From assembly GCA_963787195.1 (NCBI GenBank), contig CAWBCI010000067.1, positions 1 through 38,051 on the forward strand: 38,051 nucleotides of DNA, in the 5' to 3' direction. This DNA comes from CAWBCI01 sp963787195. Its GTDB lineage: Bacteria; Bacteroidota; Bacteroidia; Bacteroidales; JAGOPY01. Position 1 is the stretch's first letter. Each line of letters starts with the position of its first letter. The position numbers and the translations under genes are program-made. Below, piece by piece: positions 1 through 8,957 of the stretch. The notes beneath the pieces were generated by a model. The model searched no databases and was not told the origin of the DNA. It worked only from the letters and a program-made list of their open reading frames with translations.

Positions 1-830
1 AGTCACCGGTATAACGGTAACCGCGATTATTGTCCATGGTTTGCCAGCCATCGTCTACTATGATGGATTCCATTCCCAGGCTTTTACTTAGTCTGGAATT
101 CTTCAAAAGTGCCGGTACATCGAGATTCTGGTGGAAGCTGTACCAGGTGGAATACATAGGCTGCCGGGCAGCTTCCGGAACATGAGCCGGGCTAAATCCA
201 TCCATGGTTTCCCACCATATTCCGGCCTCTCTCAAAGATTCATAATAGGGCACGCTCCGGGTGTCGATATAAAAAGTAACTTCATATTCTTTCAGAGCTG
301 GGGCAGGCTCATCGAAGAAAGTCAGGTCGAAATAGAGCCGGACATCTTCTTCTTTAACATAGGACTCCATCTTCACATTATTCATAGCATCTGACAATCC
401 TAATGTAAAGCGGTTATCCCCCTGATCATTATAATAACACATGATCGGAACCTGGCTGGCAATCCTGGAATTCACCACGCTCCAGTAAGTTGCTTTGTCG
501 GTGCTGATATTGCTGGTCCAAAGTCCGTTCACATCGATTGAAGGGATACTCCATTCAACAGTAAAGCGGGGAGGGGGTGCAGGCTTGTCGGACCATACCT
601 TCAGTGTTATTCCTTCTATACCTTTATTGATAAAATGAGGTGTAACAGTATATTGGAAACTCTTGAGGTCACCATTTACCTTTATTTGCCGCGTGGAAAT
701 TTCCAGGGGAGGTGAATTGTTTACCCTGGCAGCCACGGTCCACTTCCGGCTTATTTGATTTAGTGTTGCAGGCTGATAAGATTAAGAATGGGATTAAAAG
801 GGCGAAAAAGCTAAATCTGGAAACTGACAT
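1..830 (-). pseudogene. GH36-type alpha-galactosidase, partial at the left edge, with an apparent frameshift after the signal peptide
   Basis: Reading the minus strand from ATG 830 gives a lipoprotein signal (MSVSRFSFFALLIPFLILSAC, lipobox LSAC), but this frame stops at TGA 671-669 after 53 codons. The frame one base over is open from 781 to the window edge and encodes a beta-sandwich-like region, then PMYSTWYSFHQ and IIVDDGWQT, which match the start of the barrel domain of Bacteroidota GH36 alpha-galactosidases. A one-base deletion (for example in the AAA of the TCAAATAAG stretch near 759-767) would join signal and enzyme into one frame. The family hydrolyses terminal alpha-galactosides; this one would be an outer-membrane or periplasmic lipoprotein. 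The gene follows the fucosidase by 89 bp. The rest of the catalytic domain lies outside the window. A sequencing or assembly error is as likely as true inactivation. The GH36 assignment rests on motif recognition. Confidence 0.7.
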
Positions 831-919
831 ATCTTCTTGATTAATTAATGTTTGACATGTTCAAACCGGTCCATGTCCCGGTGAGCGTGTAAAGTTCGGT
901 ATCTTTTTAGAAATAGCGC

Positions 920-2341
920 CTATTTAATTTTCAAAACCCATGCCTGCTTGCAGGGAGGTTTTTTTCTTAATGAATCCGGGATCAGGACTGAAAAGCCTTC
1001 ACCAACCTTCTTCCATTTCAATTTACTGCCTGTACCCAGGAGGACGATTTCGGCACCTGCTTTGGGGCAATTTGAACTGATGCTGATGGATGACGGTATA
1101 GTGCTTTCGTTTTCATCCGCAAGATAGATCAGGTATACGCTGCCGTCTTTCTTCTGTGTAAGGCAAACTTTTCCTTCCTTATAGGGTGCAAGAGGCCTGG
1201 TTTCATAGATTGCCGCGCTGTTGATTTTCATCCAGTCACCTACATCCTGCAAAAGCTTATAAGCGCCATCGTCCCAGGTGCCTTCGGGGCTTGGGCCTAT
1301 GTTCAGGAGCAGGTTGCCTCCCTTGGCTACAATATCCACCAGCATGTGAACTACATTATTTGCAGTCCGATATTGTGCATCGTGCACCCAGGCCCAGCCT
1401 CCACCTGAAATTATACAGGATTCCCAGGGATAGGGAAGGGTGGTTTCAGGGACCTGGTTTTCGGGAGTTAGGTAATTCTGGTTTTTCCCCTCCACCGCGC
1501 GGTCGACCACGATAAGGCCCGGCTGTTTCTGACGGGCTTTCTCAACAATTTCATCCATACGGATATCCTGGCTCTGGATGTGAGTGAACTTATAATCCGG
1601 GCTATTGATATAGTCTTTGATTTGTTGATCGGAAAGCGGCTGCACCCAGCCACCATCCAGCCAGAGTATGTCGATGGGCCCGTAATCACTCATCAATTCA
1701 TCGATCTGGTTTTGTGTGAATTTAACATAGTTTTTCCACCTGTCGGGATAAGCTTTGATGCTATAATTCACATTCCGGTCGGGAGTGGCAAAATTCGGCC
1801 ACCAGTAGTCTTTGCAATGCCAGTCGGGCTTGGAGAAATAGGGCCCGACCCAAAATCCCTGCTGTCTGAAAGCATCGAAGATTTCTTTAGTGATGTTTGC
1901 CCTGGGGTTTTGACTGAAGGGGCAGGCCGGGTCGGTGATCTTATAATCCGTGTATTTGGTGTCGAACATGCAGAAGCCGTCATGGTGTTTGGTGGTGAAA
2001 ATGACATACTTCATCCCGGCATATTTAGCCGCTTCGGCCCATTTTTCAGGATTGAATTTTTGAGGATTGAAGGTCGTTTTCAGGTTCTCATATTTCTTTT
2101 TATAGGCCGTGTAATCATCCGTATCGCGGCGGCACCAGTCTTCATCTTCGGAGCAGATGGACCAGGACTCCACGATACCCCACTGGCTGTATGGCCCCCA
2201 GTGCATGAGAAGTCCGAACTTAAGGTCTTGCCATTGCCGGAGTTTTTGCTGTACCAGTGGATCCGGATCGGGGATGTATTGGGAGCGGAGGGCTGATGCT
2301 GAGACTATCAGCAGGAGCAGCAGGGGGAGGAGACGTTTCAT
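920..2341 (-). CDS. Secreted GH29 alpha-L-fucosidase
   Basis: 473 residues, within the usual GH29 range. Residues 1-20 are a signal peptide, so the enzyme is exported. GH29 landmarks are clear: FGLLMHWGPYS near 42-52, KYVIFTTKHHDGF at 111-123, and DILWLDGGW at 224-232, where Asp229 is the expected nucleophile of this retaining family. The residues after about 385 fit the small C-terminal beta domain. The enzyme would release alpha-L-fucose from glycans. Beside a PNGase F-like protein and an alpha-galactosidase, N-glycan or mucin-type fucose is the likely source, but linkage specificity cannot be read here. ATG 2341 is preceded by a good TATCTTTG -7 box (2371-2364), so the gene probably has its own promoter. 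Gaps are 116 bp to the gene upstream and 89 bp to the one downstream. Confidence 0.95.
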   Translation of the reverse strand: MKRLLPLLLLLIVSASALRSQYIPDPDPLVQQKLRQWQDLKFGLLMHWGPYSQWGIVESWSICSEDEDWCRRDTDDYTAYKKKYENLKTTFNPQKFNPEKWAEAAKYAGMKYVIFTTKHHDGFCMFDTKYTDYKITDPACPFSQNPRANITKEIFDAFRQQGFWVGPYFSKPDWHCKDYWWPNFATPDRNVNYSIKAYPDRWKNYVKFTQNQIDELMSDYGPIDILWLDGGWVQPLSDQQIKDYINSPDYKFTHIQSQDIRMDEIVEKARQKQPGLIVVDRAVEGKNQNYLTPENQVPETTLPYPWESCIISGGGWAWVHDAQYRTANNVVHMLVDIVAKGGNLLLNIGPSPEGTWDDGAYKLLQDVGDWMKINSAAIYETRPLAPYKEGKVCLTQKKDGSVYLIYLADENESTIPSSISISSNCPKAGAEIVLLGTGSKLKWKKVGEGFSVLIPDSLRKKPPCKQAWVLKIK

Positions 2342-2363
2342 ATGGCTTTGGTTTTTGTTGGTG

Positions 2364-2371
2364 CAAAGATA
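2364..2371 (-). promoter_or_regulatory. Bacteroidota -7 promoter box of the fucosidase gene
   Basis: On the minus strand this reads TATCTTTG followed by C, an exact fit to the TAnnTTTG -7 element of Bacteroidota sigma-70-type promoters. It lies about 22 bp before the fucosidase ATG. I see no good TTTG -33 element, which is usually the weaker half. Confidence 0.45.
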
Positions 2372-2402
2372 TAATCTTCAGGGGTTCTGGATACATGTGA
2401 AA

Positions 2403-2421
2403 CCCCCGACTGCGTCGGGGT
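2403..2421. repeat. GC-rich hairpin between the PNGase F-like and fucosidase genes
   Basis: CCCCGAC at 2404-2410 pairs with GTCGGGG at 2414-2420 around a TGC loop, giving a perfect 7-bp stem. It lies about 40 bp beyond the stop of the PNGase F-like gene and could end that transcript, but only three Ts follow on that strand, so it would be a weak intrinsic terminator. It may instead be a small interspersed palindrome. Confidence 0.4.
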
Positions 2422-2457
2422 GGGATATCAGCCTTTCCCTGAAATCAACTTAAGATC

Positions 2458-5181
2458 TTATTCCGGCTCACCCACGAAAAACCTGAGCACTCTTTTCTCG
2501 GCCCAGTCATAGCCAAGGTCCATGAGATCCTGTTTCTTTGCATCCAGGATCTTGAGTGCACCATTGCCGCCGACTTTGCTTTTGTCTTCCCAATACATCC
2601 ACCAGTGGCGGATCATGCCGTCCTGTTCCTTGTCGGTGAATTCAAGCTCATAGGCGCCGGGCTTCAGCCTTATTCTGTCAAAATATTCAGTGCTGTCTTT
2701 GAAAGTATCCCTGTGATAAACAACTTTCCCATCGGCATCTTTAATGGTATAGGCATTGTCGGCGGCCCTTCCGAATCCCTGGGTTTTTACGTATAGGATA
2801 AATTTAGATGGAAGTATTACCGGCGCTTCGCTATGGGAACTCAAATAATCGTTTTGTGGATGTTCATCTTTTTTACCGTTAGGTTCCGATAATGCAGCCT
2901 CAAATACCGATCCTTCTTTCATCCCATTCCAGGAGGTTTTTGGCAGAATTAAGTCTGCACTTTCCATGAAGCCCAGTTTGCCGGTCCATTCCCATTCGCT
3001 TTTTGCATTTCCCTCCAAACCATATTTTACCTTGACGCTTCTGAGAGTGTCGCTCCCGGTATTGCGGATACGGATCACCGGACTCTGGCTGACGGGATTC
3101 AGGCGGCTGTATTCCTGCCTCCTGCTGGGGGCAAGGATGTCTTCAAGTGATGCATCGGTTTGATAATTCGGCGCTGAAAATTCAAAGAGCTGCATGGCCA
3201 TCTCGAAATTACCTTCCTCTTCCCCGTTGTCCAGGTTATAGGGTTGGATATCGTAGTCGATCATGCATGTATTGCCGGGTTTTACATATGGCGTCAGTTC
3301 AAAATCATAGGTGTCGACAAAGGTGCCGGGGCACCATCCTGCCCGGTCGAACTGCCAGGTGCCGCCCTGGGGATGCACAGGGTTCATTCCGCAATCCCTC
3401 CAAACCTTCCAGTCGAATCGTCTCTTCCCGTTAATGTCCAGGAAATGCTCCTTGGGATCCCATTCGCAACAGGCAAAAGGCCCCACCTGCCCATGCCCGG
3501 AGATCCTGGTGCGGATCATGAAAGTGGAGGCTTCCGGACTGAGATTCACCGCTACGTCCTTCAAAACTTTATCATCCGCCAGATCTTTATATTTATATGA
3601 ACCTTCCGGCCAGATATTATGCACCGCTATCACGTCCCTCGGGGGTATTCCTTCTATAAAAATAAAACGCAAATCAATCAGCTCCTGCCCGTTTCCTGCC
3701 TGTAAATCCACCTGCCCGTGCAGCAATGGTTCATAATCGCTCACATCATAGACCCAGGTGAAGCCGTGCAGGCCCAGGTCCAGCCTTTTCCCGTAAGGGG
3801 TTATGAAACGGGCTATTTCAAAAGGTTCCACGATTTCCGTTGGAGGAGTATAATAAACATAAGTTTTTCTGTTCAGCGATCTGGCTGAATCCGCTAATGA
3901 GGAATCTACTTTAATTCCCTGCCCGTTGAATATAAAATTATATCCGGGCCATGCCAGGAGGGTGTCGGTAGGAAGCTCAGGATGCAGACTGTCAGCAAAC
4001 ATCACAATACTGACCCTTGCATTTTCAATACTGTCACGAGCCAGATTGAAGTCTTTCCCTGGTTTGAAGTCATGTCCGGGGAGTTTTCCGAAAGCTATGA
4101 ATTGGGGCATTCCGAAAGCTGTAGCGTCATATCCGTTCCCGCTATCATCCTTTATCAAAACACTTTTAATATCATCTTCATTAAAAGAATAATAAAATAA
4201 AAGGTTTGATTTATCTATTGAAACAGGATCGGCGCCATTTGCCAGACTTGCAATATCCTTCTCATCCAATGCCTTATTCCAAACAGCAAAATCATCCATT
4301 CCACCGGGATAAAAACGGGCATCAGCTTTTCCGTTCGAACCTATCATAAAAGTCCGGATATCATCCATCTTCCTGAATAATCCTTTACCTTCTTTAATTA
4401 ATTTCCCGTTCATATAAATCCGCTGGACACTGTCTGTATTATTTTTTGTGACCGTCCAATGGGTCCATCTTCCCTTATAATCAGAAGGAGAAACCGGCAC
4501 ATTAATATTATCGGTTAAGCCATCTCCATGACCACCGGCATCCCAGTAAACAATTCCGTTATCATAAGGAACATGCAGATTTATAACCCTTTTCCCCTTG
4601 CTGTCGAGCCCCTCAAAAACAGTTGACTGGGCCGGGAGCTTTGAAACATCCCCTTTTAACCAAAAAGATATTGTCAATTGATCCGAAACTGTCTTAAAAG
4701 CCTCAGCCGGAACAGAGATATGATCATTTCCATCCATCAGGATATAAGAGTCGTCAGGTTTTTGCTGATCTTCATTCTTCCAATATTCAAAATAAGAATA
4801 AGTAGGAATTGAAGAATAAAAATATTCTTTGGGAGATATTCCTCCGGCAATGAAATCAGGGTGGCTGAGCCGCGTGGAATCCATTTTCCCTGTATTATGC
4901 CATATCCTGGTATAGGTCGTATAATCCCATTCTCCACAAGGATATTTGTCAAGAGGAGTGAGAGAGTCACATTTCAGCGTATAATACATCAGGATCTTTT
5001 CGTAGCGTTTGCCTTTTTCAGGAAAAGTGAATATTCCCCGCCGGCTTACTATGGAATCATAGGTAAAAGTCTTAACTATCGTGGTGTCGCCGGGCCCTGC
5101 AAGCAAAAAAAGTGGAAAGAAAAGGAAAGTCAGGTTAAGTAGTAATTCTTTCACTTTTAACTTCTTATAAATATTTTTCAT
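2458..5181 (-). CDS. Secreted peptide-N-glycosidase F-like protein with an inserted LamG domain
   Basis: 907 residues with a signal peptide (about 1-28). It aligns, from memory, with Elizabethkingia PNGase F, which cleaves the amide bond between Asn and the first GlcNAc of N-glycans. CGEWDY at 82-87 corresponds to the CDEWDR segment carrying catalytic Asp60 (here Asp86). FEIARFITPYG (454-464) matches EIGRFITPYW. ISGHGQ...CCEWD (560-574) matches the segment with catalytic Glu206 (here Glu573). GGTWQFDRAGWCPG (606-619) is nearly the family signature. The PNGase F Glu118 region is not obviously conserved. A LamG/concanavalin-like domain (about 143-320) sits between the first catalytic strand and the remainder. 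After the catalytic part come a CARDB-like beta domain (about 695-790) and a further beta-rich tail. No T9SS sorting domain is seen. Together with the fucosidase and galactosidase it points to glycoprotein deglycosylation; activity is inferred. Confidence 0.85.
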   Translation of the reverse strand: MKNIYKKLKVKELLLNLTFLFFPLFLLAGPGDTTIVKTFTYDSIVSRRGIFTFPEKGKRYEKILMYYTLKCDSLTPLDKYPCGEWDYTTYTRIWHNTGKMDSTRLSHPDFIAGGISPKEYFYSSIPTYSYFEYWKNEDQQKPDDSYILMDGNDHISVPAEAFKTVSDQLTISFWLKGDVSKLPAQSTVFEGLDSKGKRVINLHVPYDNGIVYWDAGGHGDGLTDNINVPVSPSDYKGRWTHWTVTKNNTDSVQRIYMNGKLIKEGKGLFRKMDDIRTFMIGSNGKADARFYPGGMDDFAVWNKALDEKDIASLANGADPVSIDKSNLLFYYSFNEDDIKSVLIKDDSGNGYDATAFGMPQFIAFGKLPGHDFKPGKDFNLARDSIENARVSIVMFADSLHPELPTDTLLAWPGYNFIFNGQGIKVDSSLADSARSLNRKTYVYYTPPTEIVEPFEIARFITPYGKRLDLGLHGFTWVYDVSDYEPLLHGQVDLQAGNGQELIDLRFIFIEGIPPRDVIAVHNIWPEGSYKYKDLADDKVLKDVAVNLSPEASTFMIRTRISGHGQVGPFACCEWDPKEHFLDINGKRRFDWKVWRDCGMNPVHPQGGTWQFDRAGWCPGTFVDTYDFELTPYVKPGNTCMIDYDIQPYNLDNGEEEGNFEMAMQLFEFSAPNYQTDASLEDILAPSRRQEYSRLNPVSQSPVIRIRNTGSDTLRSVKVKYGLEGNAKSEWEWTGKLGFMESADLILPKTSWNGMKEGSVFEAALSEPNGKKDEHPQNDYLSSHSEAPVILPSKFILYVKTQGFGRAADNAYTIKDADGKVVYHRDTFKDSTEYFDRIRLKPGAYELEFTDKEQDGMIRHWWMYWEDKSKVGGNGALKILDAKKQDLMDLGYDWAEKRVLRFFVGEPE

Positions 5182-5304
5182 AAAAAGATTTCTTAAAATT
5201 CTTTTTAGATTAATGAATGTTGAATGAAAAAAATATAGGAACGGATAAGGCTCTTATTGCCATAAATACTTCAAAACTTAAGGATTGGACTATTCTGAAG
5301 CCTA

Positions 5305-6171
5305 TCAGTTTTTTAGCTTTAAAGTAGCCAGGACGGGCCAATGGTCTGAAATATAGACATCTCCTTCTTTAACATCCAAAATCTTATAATCCAACACATC
5401 CCAATGATCATCCGCAAATATGAAATCAATTCTCTTCTTATCTTTTTCAGTTCCGAAACCATTGAAAGTACCCTGGTGGGGAATATCCTTCTCAGGACTG
5501 GCAACTAAGGCATCATTAAGGGTGCTATAATCAAATATCTTTTCAGTCAGGTATTGATAGGGGGCATCCTCAGGACTGCAATTGAAATCGCCGCTTAAAA
5601 TCACCGGCAGACTCTCGGTTGATTCAGCAATAAACTTTCGTATCAGCTTTGCGCTTTCAAGCCTGGCTTCTTTTCCCATATGGTCGAAATGGGTATTGAT
5701 GAAGTAGAATTCTGTATTATCCTGATTATTCCTGAATTTCACCCAGGTAACTATTCGGGTCAGGGCCGCGTCCCAGCCTACACTCCCGGTATCGGAAGGG
5801 GTAGGGGAAAGCCAGAATGTGCCTTTCCTTAATTCTTTCAAAATATCGGAACGAAAGAAAATGGGAGCAAATTCACCCTTTTCTTTCCCGTCTTCCCGTC
5901 CAACTCCAACATGGTCATAAATTGCCAGCAGGGAATCCAGGTTTTCGAGCTGTCCAAAAAGGACTTCCTGCATACCTATGATTGCCGGGCTGTATTTCAG
6001 GATAGTATTCGCAAGGATATTTTCCCTATGAGGCCAGGCATTTATGCCGTCATCGGGATTATTGTAGCGGATGTTCACAGTCATTACCATCAGCGGGTCA
6101 TGACTTTGGGGCCTGGAACAGGCTGTCAATAGGCTAAATCCAATTAAGATAGCCCTGAATATATTTTTCAT
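5305..6171 (-). CDS. Endonuclease/exonuclease/phosphatase-family lipoprotein
   Basis: 288 residues with a lipoprotein signal (LLTACSRPQ, Cys18), so probably membrane-anchored and facing the periplasm or surface. The EEP fold is well marked: MTVNIRYNNPDDG near the start of the domain, IIGMQEVLFGQ with the metal-binding Glu, FINTHFDHMG, LSGDFNCSPEDAPYQ and, at the end, KRIDFIFADD with ISDHWPV carrying the final Asp-His pair. All the metal and catalytic motifs are present. The superfamily hydrolyses phosphodiesters or phosphomonoesters. Secreted members are common in Bacteroidota carbohydrate loci, but the substrate (nucleic acid, sphingolipid or phospho-sugar) cannot be told. It starts 22 bp after the DPP IV-like gene, suggesting cotranscription, and 123 bp separate it from the PNGase F-like gene. 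Confidence 0.9.
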   Translation of the reverse strand: MKNIFRAILIGFSLLTACSRPQSHDPLMVMTVNIRYNNPDDGINAWPHRENILANTILKYSPAIIGMQEVLFGQLENLDSLLAIYDHVGVGREDGKEKGEFAPIFFRSDILKELRKGTFWLSPTPSDTGSVGWDAALTRIVTWVKFRNNQDNTEFYFINTHFDHMGKEARLESAKLIRKFIAESTESLPVILSGDFNCSPEDAPYQYLTEKIFDYSTLNDALVASPEKDIPHQGTFNGFGTEKDKKRIDFIFADDHWDVLDYKILDVKEGDVYISDHWPVLATLKLKN

Positions 6172-6193
6172 TTTATTGGATCTTATATTCCTT

Positions 6194-8335
6194 TCAAAGA
6201 TTCTCCCTGAAATAATCCAGCATTTTCTGATTCAGGTTCAGCCGGTCTTTTCCCGATACTCCATGCTCATGTCCCGGATAAACAAAATAATCCACCTGTT
6301 TATTGGCTTCTATGAATTTCTGGAGAAGTGTCAGGGTGTTTTGCCAGACAACCACCGGATCGTAGGTCCCATGGATCATGAGCAATTTACCTTTGAGTGA
6401 ATCCGCTTTATTCAGCAGGCTGGCTTCGGCATAGCCCTCCGGGTTGGTTTCCGGAGTATCCATATATCTCTCCCCATACATTACTTCATAGAATTTCCAA
6501 TCAGTAACCGGGCCACCGCAAACTCCTACTTTAAAAGCATCAGCTTGTTTCAGCATCAGGGTGACAGTCATGAATCCACCGTAGCTCCAACCATTTACCC
6601 CGATCCGGTCGGGGTCGACAAAAGGAAGAGATTTAAGGTAATTCACACCGGTCATCTGGTCGGTAACTTCAAGGGTCCCCAGGTTTCTGAAGATAGCCTG
6701 TTCGAATTTCATTCCCCGGTTTGCAGAACCGCGGTTATCCAGGGTGAAAACCACATAGCCCTGTTCAGCAAGGTAATTCAGAAATAAACCGGCACCCGCT
6801 GTCCAGGAGTTGGTCACTTCCTGGTCATGGGGGCCACCGTAAACGTATACAATGGCCGGATATTTTTTGTTTATGTCCAGGTTTGGAGGAGTGATAATCC
6901 TGGCATATAGCGGGATACCTTCCTCTGTCTTTAAAGTTATCACGCTGGTCTTTCCGGTCTCATAGTCTTTCAGGGGATCCTGATTTTCCTGCAAGACCTG
7001 TTCAGTCTTACCTTTTGTACTATTGATTTCGTAAACCCGGGCTGTCAATGTATCGCTGTAAATATCAAAGTAATACTTGCCATAATCATTGAAAATGACA
7101 TAATGGCTTCCGTTTTCAGGAGATATCTTCCTGATTTTGCCACTTTTAAATTCTACTGCAAAAACGTCCTGGTTTAAAGGACTTTCCATGGTTGAAAGAA
7201 AATATAATTCCCGGCCTTTTGGGTCGCTTCCGGAAATATCCTTCACTACATAATTTCCGCTGGTGAGTTGCCGGATGAGATTTCCATCGGTATCATAGAG
7301 GTATAAATGCTGAAATCCGTCACGGGAACTGAACCATACGAAACGGTCCTTCATGCCTGCCGGGAAAAAGAGTGGGTGCTGAGGTTCGACGTATTTGGGG
7401 CTCGTCTCTTCGAAGAGAGTTTTAACAAATTCTCCGGTAGAAACTGAATATTTATTCAGGCTGAGATGGTTCTGGTCTCTGTTCAACACGGCAATATAAA
7501 TATATTCTTCATTTGGGTCCCAGGTCACGCAGGTAAGGTACTGATCTTTCATGCCTCCGATCTTCAGGGGGCGATTTTCCTTAGTTTCGGGATTATAGAC
7601 GAATAATTTGAGTTGCTCGCTGGTCATGCCGGTCATTGGATATTTTATATTTTTTACCGAGGCCGGGCGGGTATTGATATTCACCAGGGGATAATCTGTG
7701 ACCTCTCTTTCATCTTTCTGGTAATATGCCAGGTATTTTCCCTTGGGTGACCAGAAGGTGCCTTTTTTAATCCCGAATTCATTCCGGCTCACGGTCTGTC
7801 CGTTTACTATACCTGGATCTTCATCGTTCGTAATCTGGACCTGCTCTCCCATGCGGGAAATATACAGATTGTTATCAATGGTATAAGCCACCTGGAAAGT
7901 ATGGGTCTCAAAATCCTGGTTGGTAGCATCTCCCGGGACAGAGGCCGTATCTTTAACTGCCCCTGTCGTCAGATCATAGATATAAACCGAGCTGTCGGCA
8001 TTGAAATAAAAACGGTCATAATCAAGCCAGTATATGTAAGGAAGACGTTTTAAGGCATTATCTTCACTAAGGCCTAATTTTTCACTCAGTTCTCCTATTC
8101 TCAGGATAGTATCCCGCTTCGGGGAATTCACATCACCTTGAACAAGTGCATTATTATCCTGATATGTAAATAATTCGCTGTTGGCTCTCCAACTGAGGTT
8201 CTTTATGTATTTGGGATATAAATTGCGGTTCATGCCTGATATATCTTCCACTGTCAGCATTTTCTGGGAAAGAGCCGATAAACTAAAAATAAAAAGCAGA
8301 CCAAAGGCCAGAAGGAGATTTCGTCTTAACATCAT
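6194..8335 (-). CDS. Dipeptidyl peptidase IV-type serine peptidase (S9B)
   Basis: 713 residues. A signal peptide (about 1-23) is followed by the DPP IV beta-propeller region (about 60-440), with YYQKDEREVTDYP in the position of the N-terminus-recognising Glu segment, and an alpha/beta-hydrolase domain (about 460-713). The catalytic triad is readable: Ser584 in GWSYGGFM, Asp659 in HGTYDPVV and His691 in GHEHGV. DPP IV enzymes remove X-Pro or X-Ala dipeptides from peptide N-termini in the periplasm. The gene is 15 bp downstream of a small secreted unknown and 22 bp upstream of the EEP lipoprotein, so these three probably form an operon. It would complement the deglycosylating enzymes by digesting the peptide part of glycoproteins; that link is inferred. 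Confidence 0.95.
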   Translation of the reverse strand: MMLRRNLLLAFGLLFIFSLSALSQKMLTVEDISGMNRNLYPKYIKNLSWRANSELFTYQDNNALVQGDVNSPKRDTILRIGELSEKLGLSEDNALKRLPYIYWLDYDRFYFNADSSVYIYDLTTGAVKDTASVPGDATNQDFETHTFQVAYTIDNNLYISRMGEQVQITNDEDPGIVNGQTVSRNEFGIKKGTFWSPKGKYLAYYQKDEREVTDYPLVNINTRPASVKNIKYPMTGMTSEQLKLFVYNPETKENRPLKIGGMKDQYLTCVTWDPNEEYIYIAVLNRDQNHLSLNKYSVSTGEFVKTLFEETSPKYVEPQHPLFFPAGMKDRFVWFSSRDGFQHLYLYDTDGNLIRQLTSGNYVVKDISGSDPKGRELYFLSTMESPLNQDVFAVEFKSGKIRKISPENGSHYVIFNDYGKYYFDIYSDTLTARVYEINSTKGKTEQVLQENQDPLKDYETGKTSVITLKTEEGIPLYARIITPPNLDINKKYPAIVYVYGGPHDQEVTNSWTAGAGLFLNYLAEQGYVVFTLDNRGSANRGMKFEQAIFRNLGTLEVTDQMTGVNYLKSLPFVDPDRIGVNGWSYGGFMTVTLMLKQADAFKVGVCGGPVTDWKFYEVMYGERYMDTPETNPEGYAEASLLNKADSLKGKLLMIHGTYDPVVVWQNTLTLLQKFIEANKQVDYFVYPGHEHGVSGKDRLNLNQKMLDYFRENL

Positions 8336-8350
8336 TTTAAATTTTGAAAT

Positions 8351-8938
8351 TTATGGATTACTAATAAAAAATCTATAGTCTGATAAATGAGCGGAATCTC
8401 TGTCATTCAGGTAAACATAAAAAGGCAATTTGACATCCTTGCCGATCAGGAACTCATAATAATTGTACCAGCCGGTACCTTCCGGAGTCTGGGGAGCCTG
8501 GTAATTGAGTTCTTTTTCGAGTAGGGTCTTTTCATTTTTATCCCGGATGATGATGAAGTACCACTTGGTATTGGCTTTGGTTTGATCGTAGCGGCTGAGG
8601 TAAATGAAAAGGCGACCGCCCGGGGCATCCTTTTTATAATGCTGGATAGTGTCGGTCAATGTCTTATCGGACCACTTATCCCGTTTGGCCTGGTTTTTTA
8701 ATGAATCGATAGTCTGAGAAAGGCTTTGGTAGCCTATGCTTGTAATTTCCCCTGTATTGCTATAATTTAAAGCGGTATATTTTTCCCCGAAGTTCATGGT
8801 AACTGAATGGCCAAATACAATATGGGGTTGTTGGTCCAGCCAGGGTCGATCCCGCATAACTCCAGGGATTTGAGAAAATATATTATTCCCGTTAACAGTG
8901 ATCAGGAATAGTATGATCAATGCAGTTAGTTTTTTCAT
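8351..8938 (-). CDS. Secreted protein of unknown function
   Basis: 195 residues beginning with a clear signal peptide (MKKLTALIILFLITVNGNNIFS), so exported. The mature part starts IPGVMRDRPWLDQQPH and is rich in Tyr, Asp and Lys, with two blocks that look like beta strands (GGRLFIYLSRYDQ and TKWYFIIIRDKNEKTLLEKEL) and an aromatic segment TGWYNYYEFLIGKDV. The C-terminus (LPFYVYLNDRDSAHLSDYRFFISNP) is compact. I do not recognise the family. The gene lies 19 bp after the prenylglyceryl phosphate synthase and 15 bp before the DPP IV gene, so it is probably transcribed with both. It could be an envelope beta-sandwich protein, but nothing decides its role. Confidence 0.8.
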   Translation of the reverse strand: MKKLTALIILFLITVNGNNIFSQIPGVMRDRPWLDQQPHIVFGHSVTMNFGEKYTALNYSNTGEITSIGYQSLSQTIDSLKNQAKRDKWSDKTLTDTIQHYKKDAPGGRLFIYLSRYDQTKANTKWYFIIIRDKNEKTLLEKELNYQAPQTPEGTGWYNYYEFLIGKDVKLPFYVYLNDRDSAHLSDYRFFISNP

Positions 8939-8957
8939 AATGTGATATTTTGAAGGA

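Noticed and set aside
1580..2296. Open frame of 238 codons on the plus strand, opposite the fucosidase gene
   Set aside because: It is antisense to a complete GH29 gene with all family motifs, has no recognisable domain, and its composition follows from the codon bias of the real gene.
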